A stretch of 64,000 nucleotides of DNA from Pararge aegeria (taxonomy: Eukaryota; Arthropoda; Insecta; Lepidoptera; Nymphalidae). Shown in pieces: positions 11,560-22,930 of the stretch (positions are counted from its first letter, which is position 1; each line of letters begins with the position of its first letter). The stretch spans positions 6,884,501 to 6,948,500 of the forward strand of contig NC_053190.1 of assembly GCF_905163445.1 (NCBI RefSeq), written 5' to 3'. Under the pieces are notes generated by a model. The model was given only the letters and a program-made list of their open reading frames with translations. It ran no database searches and was not told the origin of the DNA. The position numbers and the translations under genes are program-made.

Positions 11560-11705
11560 TAGTACCAAATACGAGTAGATATTTTTGGCTGCTAATTGCA
11601 GCCTGACGATGTTGGATGAGAAACTGGAAAAGAGTTATTGAGCAACCGAGTTTCAAGCCGGCTTGTTCTCGGTAGTATCTGCTTTTCGGTAGCGTCACTA
11701 AAAAC
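11560..11705 (+). mobile_element. LINE C 3 prime UTR fragment
   Basis: GATGTTGGATGAGAAACTGG..AAAGAGTTATTGAGCAACCG and TTCTCGGTAGTATCTGCTTTTCG parallel the 3 prime region of the LINE C copies at 31200-31490 and 35560-36170 (GAAAAGAGCAACTGC, TTCTTCTCG.TAGAAT). No coding part is left. Confidence 0.55.
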
Positions 11706-11910
11706 AGACATACTCGTACTTGACGTTATAAAAGTACTTAAAGCAAAGAACAATGAATTAGGAATTAGGCAATGGTTAGCCTAATTGACGAGACGCCTGC
11801 TCAGAAGCCTTCTGATTCTCGATTTTTAGGTTACTATGTATATTTTTATTTGTCGTGAGGAAAACGGAAGCAAAACGGTCATTTTTAGAAATCTTACTAT
11901 GTATAAAAAA

Positions 11911-12223
11911 GCGGTGATAGCGCATTGGTTAGGAGCTCGTCTTCACTTTAGGGGGGCCGAGTTCGAATCCCAGCTCGCACCACTAAATTTTCCAAGTTAC
12001 GTGCGTTTTAAGTGATTCAAATATTACTTGCTTCAACGGTGAGGGATGTTTTTCTGTGAGGAAACCTGCATGTCTGTGAGTTCTCGATAATGTTCTCAAT
12101 GGTTTGTGGAGTCCACCAAACCGCGCTGGGCCACCGTGGTAGACTACGGCCTTAACCCCTTCTCTTTGTAGGAGGAGACCCGTGCTCTGTAGTGGTCTGG
12201 TAATGGGTTGGTTTGATGATGAT
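11911..12223 (+). mobile_element. SINE-B, near full length
   Basis: A tRNA-like head carries an A box TAGCGCATTGG and a B box AGTTCGAATCC. The body has the landmarks ACGTGCGTTTTAAGTGATTC, CTTCAACGGTGA, GAGGAAACCTGCATG, GCGCTGGGCCA and GTGGTAGACTACGGCCTTAA, and the element ends GATGATGAT. Seven copies of the family lie in the window. The GAT tail implies mobilisation by an RTE-type LINE (inference). Confidence 0.85.
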
Positions 12224-12283
12224 AATGGTACCTATAATATGCATTGTCATGTACATTTAGGAATATACTTTGCGCTGTACTTG

Positions 12284-12425
12284 TCTAATGCCCGTTTTGA
12301 GTAACGACGAATAAGGCAATACCTAAAGCATACGTCAACAAATAGTTGGTGAAACGACTTTTTCCTATAGACATCGCTTTATTAATTAGGCATTCGATAT
12401 AGGCGATGCCTAGTTTTAATGATGA
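12284..12425 (+). repeat. Dispersed repeat with ACGACGAATAAGG core
   Basis: TAATGCCCGTTTTGAGTAAC is followed by GACGAATAAGGCAATACC. A related segment at 51385-51480 reads CCCATTTTCACTAAC then GACGAATAAGGTAATGCCC. GTTGGTGAAACGA near 12349 is partly complementary to the start, as in inverted-repeat MITEs. Confidence 0.5.
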
Positions 12426-13182
12426 TTGACCTTAGTTATATAAAGAAGTAAGTATCTATATTCTTTCTTTATTATTATCTTTACATCTATATCGAATAAT
12501 ATATTTATTGAATACAGAATTACGATGATCTAAACTTTTAGATTTACATTGCTAACGCTTCGATACCGATAAAACAATATAAATATAGAATAGAAAGAAA
12601 TCTAATTAGCCTAAATAGGCTAAAATTATAGTAGATAACTAAATAAACTAATCACAACAAATTTATTAATTTAATGCTCCCAATTTGTGGTGTTTCTAAT
12701 AATATATACCATTTTTAATGCAAATTGTTTGTATCTAGCTATTAGTGCTAATTGGGAATTATGGACAGCTAAATTTATGTTTTGACACCGAATTCAATTG
12801 TTTTCAAATATTTAAATGCGTGCTATTTTTGGCAAGTTATTAACTAATCTTTATCATAAATGTGCAAGCGTCTTTAATTAGACAGATTTTGGTACTTTTT
12901 GTACCGAAAAAGCACAAGGGAAACATTCCCATGGGTTAAGGAAAAGTACCCTTCGGTTCTCATTTTGTGCACAGCTTTAAAGCTTTAGAGATCTTTTCAA
13001 AAATTTGCATTGAGATAGCTTGCTTCCTGGAGTAGTCATAGGATTTTTTTCATTTTTCCACAAAAACTAAACGGTTTCATAGGGCTTTTAAAAAAAATGG
13101 AGAAGATTGTAATGGAAAATAATGTAGGTTTTAAATTTATTATTATGAAGTAAATGTTACGATTAATGATTAGTAATTAATG
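12426..13182. other. No feature seen
   Basis: AT-rich sequence, no repeat or coding frame recognised. Confidence 0.45.
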
Positions 13183-13490
13183 TGCAGTGGTGGAAGCCCA
13201 ATTGTTAGGACTTCGGCTTCACTTTCGGGGGACCGAGTTCGAATCCTAGCATGCTCCTATATTTTCTAAGTTATGAGCGTTGTAAATAATTAAAATATCA
13301 TGTGCTTCAACGGTGAAGGAAAACATCGTTAGGAAACCTGCATGCCTGAGTTCTCCATAATGTTCTCAAAGGTGAGTGAAGTCCACTAATCGCACTGGGA
13401 CAGCGTGGTAGACTACGGCCTAAACCCTACTCCTTATGGGAGGAGACCAATGCCCTGTGGTGGGCCATTAATGGGATGATATGATGGTGA
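13183..13490 (+). mobile_element. SINE-B, near full length
   Basis: Same family as 11911-12223. B box AGTTCGAATCC, then GAGCGTTGTAAATAATT, CTTCAACGGTGAAGG, AGGAAACCTGCATGCC, ACTGGGACAGCGTGG and a degraded ATGATATGATGGTGA tail. Confidence 0.85.
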
Positions 13491-13904
13491 ATAATGTTAC
13501 AAATCAAAGGCCCCCGTTAGTATAATTAAATAGTGATTTACCTTCAAACTTTAAAGGACAGCAAGTCAAGGGACTAGTCAAATTCGTAGGCATTCGACAC
13601 AAAAGCGCCTTTTTTAAATCGCTCACTCGTCATCAAAACACTTTTTGCTAATTCATAGTGAATTCTGCACATTTTAGCGCCGTTCGGAACTTGATGTATT
13701 GGCATTCAATAAGAGCAAGAAGAACGGTCGGTCAAAACATTCTTCATTATAAAGAACTTAATTCCGCTTACGACTTGTGCTCCTCATCTATCTATAGGCT
13801 GAGCGCTTATAAAATAAGAAAATTCGAGTAGCTGGGATATTATAATATTGATCAAAGAGGTGTAGGTACTTACTTACTAAACCCAACGCACTTATTCATT
13901 GCCA

Positions 13905-14431
13905 TTAAAATCAACCTATTACCGGCTCACTACAGGGCATGGGTCCCCTCTAATCAAAAGGGTCCAGGCCGTAGTTTACCACAATAGTCACGTGTGGATT
14001 GGTAGTTTTTACACGCATTTGAGAACATTATAAGTAGAACTCTCAGGCATGCATGTTTCCTCATTATGAAATGAAATGAAAATACACTTTATTGTACACC
14101 AAAAAAAAAAAAACAAGCATTAGTAAAAAAAAGGAGAAAAGGAACTATAGGCGGCCTTATCGCTTAAAAGCGATCTCTACCAGGCAACCTACGAAATCAA
14201 ATTGAATACATGAAGTTGTGAAGAAGGGTTAGGGTGTACACAAAGTACTTGAATAATAAACATAAATTACAATAATATACATACTTCATAAAAAAAAAAA
14301 AAACTAAATATATGTTTTCTTTTACCGATAAATCAATGATAATTATTTTCTTAAAACGCCTACCGCCGAGGCTCAAACTCGGTCCCCCCCTCGGAAGGCC
14401 GAAGTCTTAGCCACTAGGCTATTACCGCACT
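13905..14431 (-). mobile_element. SINE-B split by a LINE tail
   Basis: The minus strand carries the SINE-B head at 14313-14431 (ATAGCCTAGTGGCTAAGACT, then GAGTTTGAGCCTCGG). The rest is at 13905-14069 (GAGGAAACATGCATGCCTGA, TACGGCCTGGACCC). The two parts are adjacent in intact SINE-B copies; here about 243 bp of a LINE 3 prime tail separate them. Confidence 0.8.
14070..14312 (-). mobile_element. LINE 3 prime tail (family T) nested in SINE-B
   Basis: The minus strand reads GAGATCGCTTTTAAGCGATA, AGGCCGCCTATAG and then TACAATAAAGTGTATTTTCA near an A-rich end. The same end structure is at 28625-28826 and 48556-48722. The AATAAA-like signal just before the end fits a polyadenylated LINE. It interrupts the host SINE between CATTATG and CTTTTACCG. 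Confidence 0.75.
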
Positions 14432-16242
14432 AATGCCCGATGGCAAAATTAGTTACAATTACTCAAAAGAGGACGAGGTTAGAAAGCTTACTTTTTGTTC
14501 TCTTGCACGCAACGCAAAGTTACATCACAATCTTACCAACACCCAGTTATTACTTGGATATATAGGTACAGTGAGTCCATACTTTGAATATTTAAATTTC
14601 AATTTTACTGATTGATGGCTTTCCTGTGTCTTCGCCCGCCAAAAACATCTGTTTAATTTTTTATATACTATATTATTATATTTTTCTAGCAACTTTTAAA
14701 ATTATATCTATGTACATTCAATTTTTTTGCTATTTTGAACTGTGCTGCAAAACTTAAGGCATTTCTATCTAAGAATTTTCATACGTTTTATTATATCTTA
14801 TTTTGAAATTATTACTTTTCTAATTAATTATTAATATTAGAATAAACTACAGCTACTTCCCATTATTTTCTCTGTGCTTATAATTGGCAGCTGGAATCTC
14901 ATACCCAGCGCCAAATTTGGCATACGAAGTACTCTACAGTAACTTTACTGTGGAACCGTAGGACTAGAACTTTCATGACAGTTTTTTCAGTAATTAGAAT
15001 TTTTTATTATAACTTATATATATAAAACGCTCGTATTGCGGCTTCACAACTTGCAGCACAAAAATGGCATTCAGCTATTGGAAAAAAACAACAGCCTGAT
15101 CTAGTGGTAGCTTCGCTATGGCAAGCTTGATCAAGCTAGTTCTGAAAAATATCACCGATCTAAATGATCGGTGTGATTTTCATTGATACTTATGTCATAT
15201 TGTTCAAGGGAAAGGGACAAACCTACAGTCCCATTTATAATATTATATATTTAGTAGAGATTGTATTTACTGACTGATATTAGTAATGTCACTACGAAAT
15301 ATAATATCAAAATTCTAAAAAGAAAAATGATCCGAGATAAAATCATATTTCATTTCCTCAATCACATTGTAGACTAAATAATTTATGAAATATTTATCTT
15401 ATATTTTTATTTCATTGTGCGATAAAATGAGGTCAGTAGTTTAGTTACATCGATATATGTAACACAATCTAATAATGTTATTGTGTAAACTTAAGCTCGC
15501 AAATCCGCGATGAAGCAGTACTGTGGGTTTAAGATCTAAACCTGAAGTTTTATAAAACTTAATGTAAAACCGCGTATTTTTTGGAAAAAAAAGCCTGTAG
15601 ATATAAAAACTAAGACTATATATGCACCTAATTAAGAAGGAAAACCTCGTTTAATTATAATTTTACGGTATATTATGAAATGTTTCTGTATTATTCGAAA
15701 AAACAGTATATTACAATAGTCGCACAGGTATTATCTAGTTTCAAAAAGAGATGTCACTGCCAGTCCTTCGTGCAGAGAATGCTCGAGGGGACACGGAACA
15801 CCAAAGCACGTGCGTAACAGATCAACGCGAAAACTAAATAGGTTCCCAGCCTCAGTTCTGTTCCCAATTCAGTAACTTTATTTCTTTTTGCTCTTATTTA
15901 GTAGGTACGTCAACATGCCTTTTCTCCACTAGCTTCCTTTAGCCATCCACTCTGTATGTACTTCTTTTACATGCAAATTCTCTTTCACACAATCCATCTA
16001 TCTCTTTTTTGGTCTTCCTCTACTTCCACGTAAATATTTAACATTCTTCTGGTAATATGATATTCTTCCCTCCGTATTAGATGTCAATACTACAACAGTT
16101 TATTTCTCCTAATAATTCCTGTCACTTTTTTTAAACCGCCTCTTTTAATTCATATCTCATCTTATCCTTTCTTGTCACACCACATATTTGTCTCAAAAGT
16201 CGCATTTCGGTGGCGCGAAATCTTCTGTAATCGATCGATTGA
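14432..16242. other. No gene seen; small hairpin at 15154-15174
   Basis: AT-rich sequence with some old, unplaced repeats. CACCGATC and GATCGGTG (about 15154-15174, 5 nt loop) form a small hairpin. Around 15050-15140 the text (CTGATCTAGTGGTAGCTTCG) looks repeat-like, but I could not assign it. Confidence 0.4.
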
Positions 16243-16460
16243 CGCGGCAATAGCCGTGTGGTTAGGGCTAGGGGATAGAGTTTGCTCCCCGGCATGCACC
16301 GCTAGGCTTCGGAGTTATGTGCGTTTTTAATTTAAGCAATTTAATTGTCACTTGCCTTTACGATGAAGGAAAACTGAGAGTTCTACATAACCTTCACAAA
16401 GCCTAAGCCTATCTCATTCTGAGAGGAGACACGTGCCCTGTAACTGGTTCATGACGATGA
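16243..16460 (+). mobile_element. SINE-B, shortened and diverged
   Basis: GCGGCAATAGCCGTGTGGTT begins the head; GAGTTATGTGCGTTTTTAAT, GATGAAGGAAAACTGAG and GAGGAGACACGTGCCCTG follow in family order. The CACTGGGCCAGCGTGG segment is missing and the tail is ATGACGATGA. Confidence 0.75.
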
Positions 16461-17329
16461 ACTCTTTTTATTTTCTTGTTCGCGTGTATTCAGTAACTTT
16501 AAAATTGCAGCTATCAAATAACGCGTTTGTATTTTTTTATTTATCTTTTATCAATTTCAATAAATAATTAGATATGTTTATAAAATGGCATTGAAAGAAC
16601 CACAAAGGTTTAACTTCAATGCTAGTTTAAGCTTACAATTTAAATAGTAGGTACAAATTATTTAAGATGTGAAAAGTCCGGTGGTTGGCAACTCTTTGGA
16701 AAACTTACTGAATCGGGAAGCTGCAAGTCCTCATAAATCTCTCTGACCACAGTAGTTCTAGGAAGGGTCCTAGAACTTCAAAATGCAAAAATCGGCCGGC
16801 AATGCAAATTAAACGTACTTACTTATTAAGTAGGTACTAGGCTAGAAAAAAGTCACCTAGGTGTTCTGAATTCACGATTTCTTTTGTGTGAAGTGTTGAA
16901 GCAAATGTTGTACAGAGATAGATGGTGTATCAACAATTATGACCAAAAATCCCAAAAGCACTTAAATTCTTGTAACGCCGGTATGCTTATGAGGATATTG
17001 ACTGTTCGAAACAGGCCGACGTGGGACAGTTATATTTAATAAATATTTATTAAACTGATAACATTATATTAATACGCAATTATATAACGATGGAGAATCG
17101 TGATGGCCAAATTAAAAAAAAAATTGAAAGTAAAGTTAGTTTGGTAAGTTTAGTTTATAAGTACCTTAATTTGCTAAAGCTAGGCTTTGAATTTCTTACC
17201 CATTGACTACTTAGACTTATGCACAACTTATGTATGCGAAACATATTATGAGATATGCGTTAATCCACTAAAGTAAATTGCATCAACCAGTAATCTACCT
17301 AAGGAGCTTAAGATAAGCATCAGTTATTC
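16461..17329. other. No feature seen
   Basis: AT-rich DNA with no repeat family or coding signal that I recognise. Confidence 0.4.
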
Positions 17330-17682
17330 TTACTAACAATGCTTTCGTTTTAAAGTTCCTTTGTAAACAAGTCTGTCTATCTGTCTATCTGGCAGTTAAA
17401 CTAAAAAACAAAACTATGAACTATGTCACAGTAAGCGTAGAAGAAGCTATGTTATTTTACATATGTATTAATAACAAATATTTTTCGGTTTAAAGACTGT
17501 ATCATGACATGTTTTGTAAAGTTAAAATGCCCCATTAAAATTTGCGTATTTTCAACTTACCTACCTGTAAAAGCGTTTTTGTAACTTCTCAGGGGTTTAA
17601 AACATGATACCTACAAGTTTGTGTGTGGAAAATTTATGTTATGCAAATTTTTCTCGGACGTAGTTGCGGGCAACTGCTAGTT
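17330..17682 (+). mobile_element. Helitron-like 3 prime end
   Basis: The stretch ends GTAGTTGCGGGCAACTGCTAG. GTTGC and GCAAC pair as a short hairpin directly before CTAG, which fits the CTRR 3 prime end of Helitrons. The upstream text (GTCTGTCTATCTGTCTATCT) is typical of lepidopteran Helitron-like elements. The 5 prime boundary is uncertain. Confidence 0.55.
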
Positions 17683-17916
17683 TTAATTAATAAATCATGT
17701 AAGTACTAAATAAATTCCGCTCCTAGAATTAAAAAAATAAAACTGGGTATGTGCGAGTTTAACTCGCATACGAATGGTTGCATAACACGGCACAATGCGA
17801 AGCACAAAAATGAGTGAAGATCGATAGGTGAAAGGTAAATGTATGCCTAGGAGTTCTTTGATAGCGACTTAGACACCGTGTGGTATCTTTGTATAATAAA
17901 GGAGGAAGAGAGCGGA

Positions 17917-18015
17917 TGAGTCGACGCGGTGGGTTGGAGTATATTGTGTACAAACTTTTTTCCCAATAGCGGAATTTTATTAGCGGATTAGGGTTCTGTT
18001 GGCACCTTGGGTACG
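17917..18015 (+). repeat. Repeat X, first copy
   Basis: GAGTCGACGCGGTGGGTTGG is followed by AGTATATTGTGTACAAAC and TTTTTTCCCAATAGCGGAAT. A near-identical block (about 60 of 67 positions) begins at about 18629 inside the Helitron-like element. The following TACGGAACCCTAAAAA is a common lepidopteran repeat end. Confidence 0.65.
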
Positions 18016-18165
18016 GAACCCTAAAAATGGTTCGCTTCAAGCAACGTTCGTGCATGGATTATAAACGGAACGCAGTATCAGCAAAGCGTAAAATTGCCCT
18101 CGTACAGCGTACAATATTAGCCAGGGCAAGTTCTGATTAAGCAGTAAAAGAGATTGGTTCCTTAG

Positions 18166-18900
18166 CTGAGTGCTTTATCAGACGTTACGTCCCCAATGAG
18201 CGCACTCTCGCCCGGGGTGTTGGAATGGAGATGTCGCTACAATCTATCTTTCTAAATCTATACTAAAAATAGCTATGCTTTTTTTTATTGTTTGTGTGAG
18301 CGCTCTAATCTCCGGAACTACCAGTTGGATTTAATAAAATCTTTTATGCATTTGTATTTTGGAGAAGGATTTTGAAAATTTTTTCCTAATAAATAAATAC
18401 TGGATAAAAGTATTATGAATATCTGTTATTCTTCAAATTGTATCTATGAAAATTGGTATCTGACCGAGATACTAATTTTTAGCACCAATTAAAATGATTA
18501 AATACGTTTTAGGATTTATAAAAATTACGCCGCCCACAGTCGGTAGATCATTTTATTTGTTGCATTTGATAGCTAATTTCTCGAGAAAGGTTATTAAGTA
18601 TTAAAAACACGTTGCGACCCTTTGATGCAGGCGAGTCGACGCGGTGGGTCGGAGTTTATTGTGTACAAACTTTTTTCCGAATAGCGGAATTTATATAGAA
18701 AACTTATCAGTAGTTGTACGCGACTGAAGTCGCGAGGCACCGCTGGTACCTCCTACACACACGGTATGTAGTTTCCACATTTTATAAGCTCAAGGGAGGC
18801 AGGTGGGAAGACAGGGTGATTCCATTTAAATGTGATTGTGAGACTACCTCCTTTGCGGTTACAGCTGGGTGCATTGTTTACTTCGCCGGGTGTGGTACAC
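18166..18900 (+). repeat. Local repeat unit A, interrupted
   Basis: The left part (18166-18252, GAGTGCTTTATCAGACGTTA..GGAATGGAGATGTCGCTA) and the right part (18749-18900, CAAGGGAGGCAGGTGGGAAG..CTTCGCCGGGTGTGGTACAC) together match the uninterrupted unit B at 19125-19360. The shared 112 bp from CTCA(A/C)GGGAGG to GTGGTACAC agrees at about 93% by eye. The class is unknown. Confidence 0.7.
18253..18748 (+). mobile_element. Helitron-like element inside unit A
   Basis: Opens TCTATACTAAAAATAG, followed by GTGTGAGCGCTCTAATCTCC, as in Helitron-like 5 prime ends. It closes with GACTGAAGTCGCGAGGCACC and GCTGG|T, fitting a CTRR end followed by T. It carries a copy of repeat X near 18629-18694. No coding capacity. 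The insertion point is inferred from unit B lacking this block. Confidence 0.65.
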
Positions 18901-19054
18901 TCATTACATTTGATTACATTTAAATTAGTACTAGGCGGTAGGTTCTATACGAAATAGTTAGTTAAGAGTTTGTTTAAATAATGAAAATTTATTTATTAGT
19001 TCGGCCAAAATTTATAGAAATTGGGACAATCTTAGTATCAGCCCGAAGTATCGG

Positions 19055-19110
19055 TGGTGTCGACTCCCGTGCCTTGGAGACCACGTTCGCTAATCGGTCC
19101 TGACTATTAT
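19055..19110 (+). repeat. Family D body fragment
   Basis: CCCGTGCCTTGGAGACCACG parallels CCCGTGCCTCGGAGAGCACG, the minus-strand text of 6660-6880, and continues TCGGTCCTGACTATTATCAC. Confidence 0.5.
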
Positions 19111-19124
19111 CACTTACATGTGAT

Positions 19125-19360
19125 AAGCCTGAGTGTTTTATCAGATGTTACGTCACCAATGAGCGTTTTCTCACCCCGGGTGATGGAATGGAGATAGCGC
19201 TAGTAGCCATCTTACTACATAAACGGCATATAACTTCCACATATAAGCTCACGGGAGGCAGGTGGGAAGATAGAGTGATTCCATTTAAATTTGATTGTCT
19301 GCCTACCTCCTTTGCAGTTACAGCTGGGTGCATTGTTTACTTCGCCGGGTGTGGTACACA
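19125..19360 (+). repeat. Local repeat unit B, uninterrupted
   Basis: Second copy of the unit described at 18166-18900. It runs from GAGTGTTTTATCAGATGTTA to GTGGTACAC, where an hAT-like terminus CAGTGGCGTGCTC begins at 19361. Open frames on both strands here are by-products of composition and not gene candidates. Confidence 0.7.
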
Positions 19361-19415
19361 CAGTGGCGTGCTCTTCATACATGCACAAAAGCATTTTTTA
19401 TTTAAATAACGTATA
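19361..19415 (+). mobile_element. hAT-like terminus fragment
   Basis: CAGTGGCGTGCTCTTCATAC then ATGCACAAAAGC closely resembles the start of the short element at 45426 (CAGTGGTGAGCACTTCATAC, ATGCACAAAAGC). No opposite end was found nearby. Confidence 0.5.
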
Positions 19416-19479
19416 CTAATCAGGCCAGATTTTTTTAGTTTAGGGTTAAATCTCAATTTTAGCCTGGAGTTAGGAAATT

Positions 19480-19630
19480 AATAGGGCCAATCCCCGTGCC
19501 TCAGAGATTAAGTTAAGTCGGTCGATTAAAAGTAACTTTTGGTAACGCTCTAAAACCCTTTCTCCTATAAGATAGGGTGGTGGGCCAGTTCCCAGCAGTG
19601 TTAAGTTAAAAGGCCAACGATGATAATGAT
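19480..19630 (+). repeat. Degraded RTE-tailed repeat
   Basis: CCCCGTGCCTCAGAGATTAAG is a family D body block; CCAGTTCCCAGCAGTGTTAA and GATGATAATGAT at the end resemble the CAGCAGTGGGACGT..GATGAT tail. Confidence 0.5.
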
Positions 19631-20584
19631 AACAGTTTGTATGTTTGGATGTTTGTCACACCTTCACGCCATATTAAGACAGCGTATACCTTGAATTAAC
19701 ACATATTTGAACAAAAGCTAAAGCGACCCACATCTATAGCTTGCGATTTGGAAGAAATTCGGACATTCTCCTAGCCTAAATTTTTTTTAACTCTTAACCT
19801 TTATCTTTATCTTACCCTGGAAAGTAAAAAAAAACCTTTACAGTACAACTGCACAACTACAACCTCAATTTATTATTTCTCACATTTGTTATTTCTCTCT
19901 GGACTCAATGCAGAAGTCCACACAGAATCAAATAGCAGGCAGTAAATAGTATCTTTAAAAATAAAAAGAACAAAAGCTGAAATCCACTTGTGCTGAAGTA
20001 AATCTCTCAATAGAATAACGATGTAACAACTTAATGAAACTTAAGTTCTAAAGGCTCAGCTGGTAAATACCGTACAAAAGTAACAACTTTTCTGCTGAGT
20101 ACTATTGAAACATCACTGCAATGGCTTAAGATTAATTAAAAAAGAAACCCCCATATTCCGTCCCGTTCAGGCCGTTTAATTTTTTTTTTAATAATATTAA
20201 ACTTTAATATTGTTTCTTTAAAATATAAATATAACCTAAAATAAACTATTTAAAACTAAATAAAATCTAAAACGTCCTCGAAACCACCGCAGCGAGGCAC
20301 AGTTCCTAAGACAGCATTTCCACTTTGGATGGCCAAACTAATTCGTTGGCCAAGGTAACTGCCCGCTCTAGGATCACCGGTAGACTCGATAACCCTTTTC
20401 GATAATTATTTAAAACGTTTAATCGTTTTAGTATTTCTAATTACAACGTAGCACATTAGAAACTCAAACATCAATCTATCTGAACTTGCACAATTTTCTA
20501 TTAACAACGAAGAGATAACTTCTTCATTCTTTCCTTATCTTCTTGAAACTTCTCTTATCTTCTTCTTCTTTTCCTTTTTTCTTC
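19631..20584. other. Helitron-like scraps, then AT-rich DNA
   Basis: GTTTGTATGTTTGGATGTTT near 19635 looks Helitron-like but has no ends. A pyrimidine-rich tract at 20518-20584 probably represents the purine-rich 3 prime UTR of the LINE that follows on the minus strand. Confidence 0.4.
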
Positions 20585-20975
20585 TTAGTCGTTACATCTG
20601 GGTGTTGTGGCTCGCTTTACAATCCTTCGCCACTCTTCTCTAACGTTTGCCTTTCTTGCGCATTCATGTAGAGGAGCTTCGAATGTGACCTTCACTCAGT
20701 TTGTCCATCTCATCGGTGATCTACCGCGTGCTCTGTTACCTTCTACTTTCCCTTGAACCACAAGACGCTCATTGGACACATCATTACGCCTGGACACGTG
20801 ACCGAAGAAACTAAGAATTCGCGCTTGAACTGCCGAAGATAGGCGCTGTTTGATGCCGAGTTCGTCAAGAATTGATTCATTAGTACGGAACATGTTCCAG
20901 GTTCCCAACATTCTCCTCCAGCACCACATCTCAAGAGCATCTATTCTTTGGTGTGCCAAAACAGCAAGTTGTATT
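20585..20975 (-). pseudogene. RTE-type LINE, reverse-transcriptase C-terminus
   Basis: The minus strand encodes RIDALEMWCWRRMLGTW, ILDELGIKQRLSSAVQARIL, FFGHVSRR, LVVQGKVEG and RARGRSPMRW. This is the conserved C-terminal region of the lepidopteran RTE-type endonuclease/reverse transcriptase. One in-frame TGA (20696-20698) follows RWTN; beyond it the frame continues with FEAPLHECARKANVREEWRR to a TAA at 20585-20587. The open frame runs upstream to 21124, but that part shows no family likeness. A single stop suggests a moderately young dead copy. Confidence 0.85.
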
Positions 20976-21553
20976 TCGCCAATATCATGTATACTTTGAA
21001 GATCCACAAAGGAGATTGCCAAAATATAATCATTATATAAATATAGCACTATACTTTTTATAAATCTTAGTATTCCAAAATAAGGCGTTCGTAATGGAGG
21101 TATTTGGTTAGTGTTATAACTCAAAGATTTTTTTTATTTTAAATCATAATAGGATATCTAGAGCTTAACTTTGTTAGATTGAATATATTCATGAATATAT
21201 ATATAATACATGAAAATTTTACATAGCGACTAAAAACTAGCATAAGACAACTTTGGACATTTAATACACATTTGTGTATAATCTTCTGTACCTCTTTTTT
21301 CCTGCCATTTTATACGATCTTCCCTTTGATCTAGGTTTCTGTCATGTTGAATTCCTACTCCAACTTATACCGACCAAAGATTATGCATAATTTTGAGCAG
21401 TCCGAACGAAGATACCTTTTTTATTTTTAACCAAATTTACATACAAAGGCAGATTTGATAAGAATTATGAAAGTATTTAAGTAAAGTATAATAAATAGGT
21501 ACGAGTATGTTCCTATGACGTTAAAAATACAATCATAGAAACTCAGGTATTTC
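20976..21553. other. No feature seen
   Basis: AT-rich DNA. The open frame upstream of the LINE homology reads through here on the minus strand but shows no motif. Confidence 0.4.
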
Positions 21554-21660
21554 CAGTGGCGTGCACTGGGTTTCTTACCAGGGTAAATTTCTAAAATTAT
21601 AAATTCCTAATTTTCCCCTACCGGGACAGAACCCGAGACTGTAGTACTAGTTATAAATAG
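21554..21660 (+). mobile_element. hAT-like 5 prime terminus
   Basis: CAGTGGCGTGCACTGGGTTT with CCAGGGTAAA resembles the left end of the hAT element at 54995 (CAGTGGCGTGCATAGGGTTT, TCAGGGTATG). The opposite terminus was not found, so this may be a truncated copy. Confidence 0.5.
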
Positions 21661-22724
21661 TGCCATTGAAACATTATAAACTTCAAGTACAAAACGCCAC
21701 ACAGGACGTTAAAAAAACTTGAAATCCGTCAAGCAAAATGTAAGTGCCGATCTATGTTTCTTATTAGAAACAGGAGTGAGCTATATCAAGGGATCACGCT
21801 AGCAAAAAATTTTATCTAAACTGGGCTGCATTTCACGCGAATCAGGCTCCGTCAAGCCAACTCCAGCTGCGGCCGGTCCCGTTACGCCTTTGACTAACCA
21901 AGCCCGGCGTAGAGAGAAGGATAAGACACTGTTTACATTACATTGAAAGCGGATTACGCGATAAGGCGAGCAAGCCCGTTGCGACCGTTCGTTGGACTGT
22001 AAATACAGCTTCTTTGCCGTCTACTAAGTTACTGTCGTATCAACTAGCTTAAGTAAGCAGGGATAAGTAATGGACTGGAATGGCACGAAGAGAAAAGGTA
22101 GCTAGCAGGGCACATTGCATTTGTCGTCTGTAATTTTTGTAGAAGATTTACACACACTAAAACGACTAAATGACTGACTGGGAAAACATCGAGGTTAAAA
22201 ATATGTTACTTTTTTACCGAAAAAGGAACGGAATTGGTATTTGTACCAGGCAGGTATACCCAAAATACACCAGTTACTCGCGGTAGGAAAATTTGTTTTT
22301 AGAAATCCTGCGTAGATATTAAACAATATATTTGCACAGAAACCCCTTTTCTGCCCTACATGGATAAAATTTCCAAAAACGTTTTATGGTAGGTACTTAT
22401 ATACTTTATAAACAAAAAAAAGCATAAAAATTATTTTTGCTATAACTTGATATAAATCAACTTGTTTCTTTCGTACATTTGTAGAAGAAACAAGTGCTAT
22501 CTATATTCCTGGACAACCGAACTAGATTGATGCATTAGTGCAAGGCAGTGACAGATAATACTTATACAGTGTTGTTTCCACCCACCACCTTTTGAAAGTC
22601 TGCCCGTCTGCAGTCACCGTTTGAAAAATATGTATCCCCGAAGCTTTTGGTAATAGACACACGCACTATTTAGTCCACAGTACCTGGTCAGAGCCCGCAC
22701 AAAGGAACACAGATTGTAATTCAA
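21661..22724. other. No gene seen
   Basis: Includes a non-repetitive, more GC-balanced patch at 21820-22080 that could be regulatory; no motif is decisive. Confidence 0.35.
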
Positions 22725-22930
22725 AATTAAAAATTCAAAAATTCATGTAGGATGCTTATCACAGGCACTTCTGAACCGTTAATACATACGAGTATATGTC
22801 TGCATTTTTGTTAGGTGATGATTATAAAACATTCGTTAATTTAAAACTGAAGTTAGAACGGTTCCAAAGGCGCCCTGGTCTAAGAAGAGCCCACAACAGA
22901 GTTACAACATGGATGGGTAAACTTTTTAAT
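22725..22930 (-). mobile_element. LINE D 3 prime UTR fragment
   Basis: The plus-strand CCTGGTCTAAGAAGAGCCCA then CAACAGAGTTACAAC matches CCTGGTCTAAGAAGAAGTCC then ACAACAAACTTAGCC at 46531-46562, in the untranslated part of the LINE D copy. Same orientation, no coding part. Confidence 0.55.

Noticed and set aside
20976..21124. Upstream part of the 142-codon minus-strand frame
   Set aside because: Only the downstream part matches RTE; the upstream residues are chance read-through.
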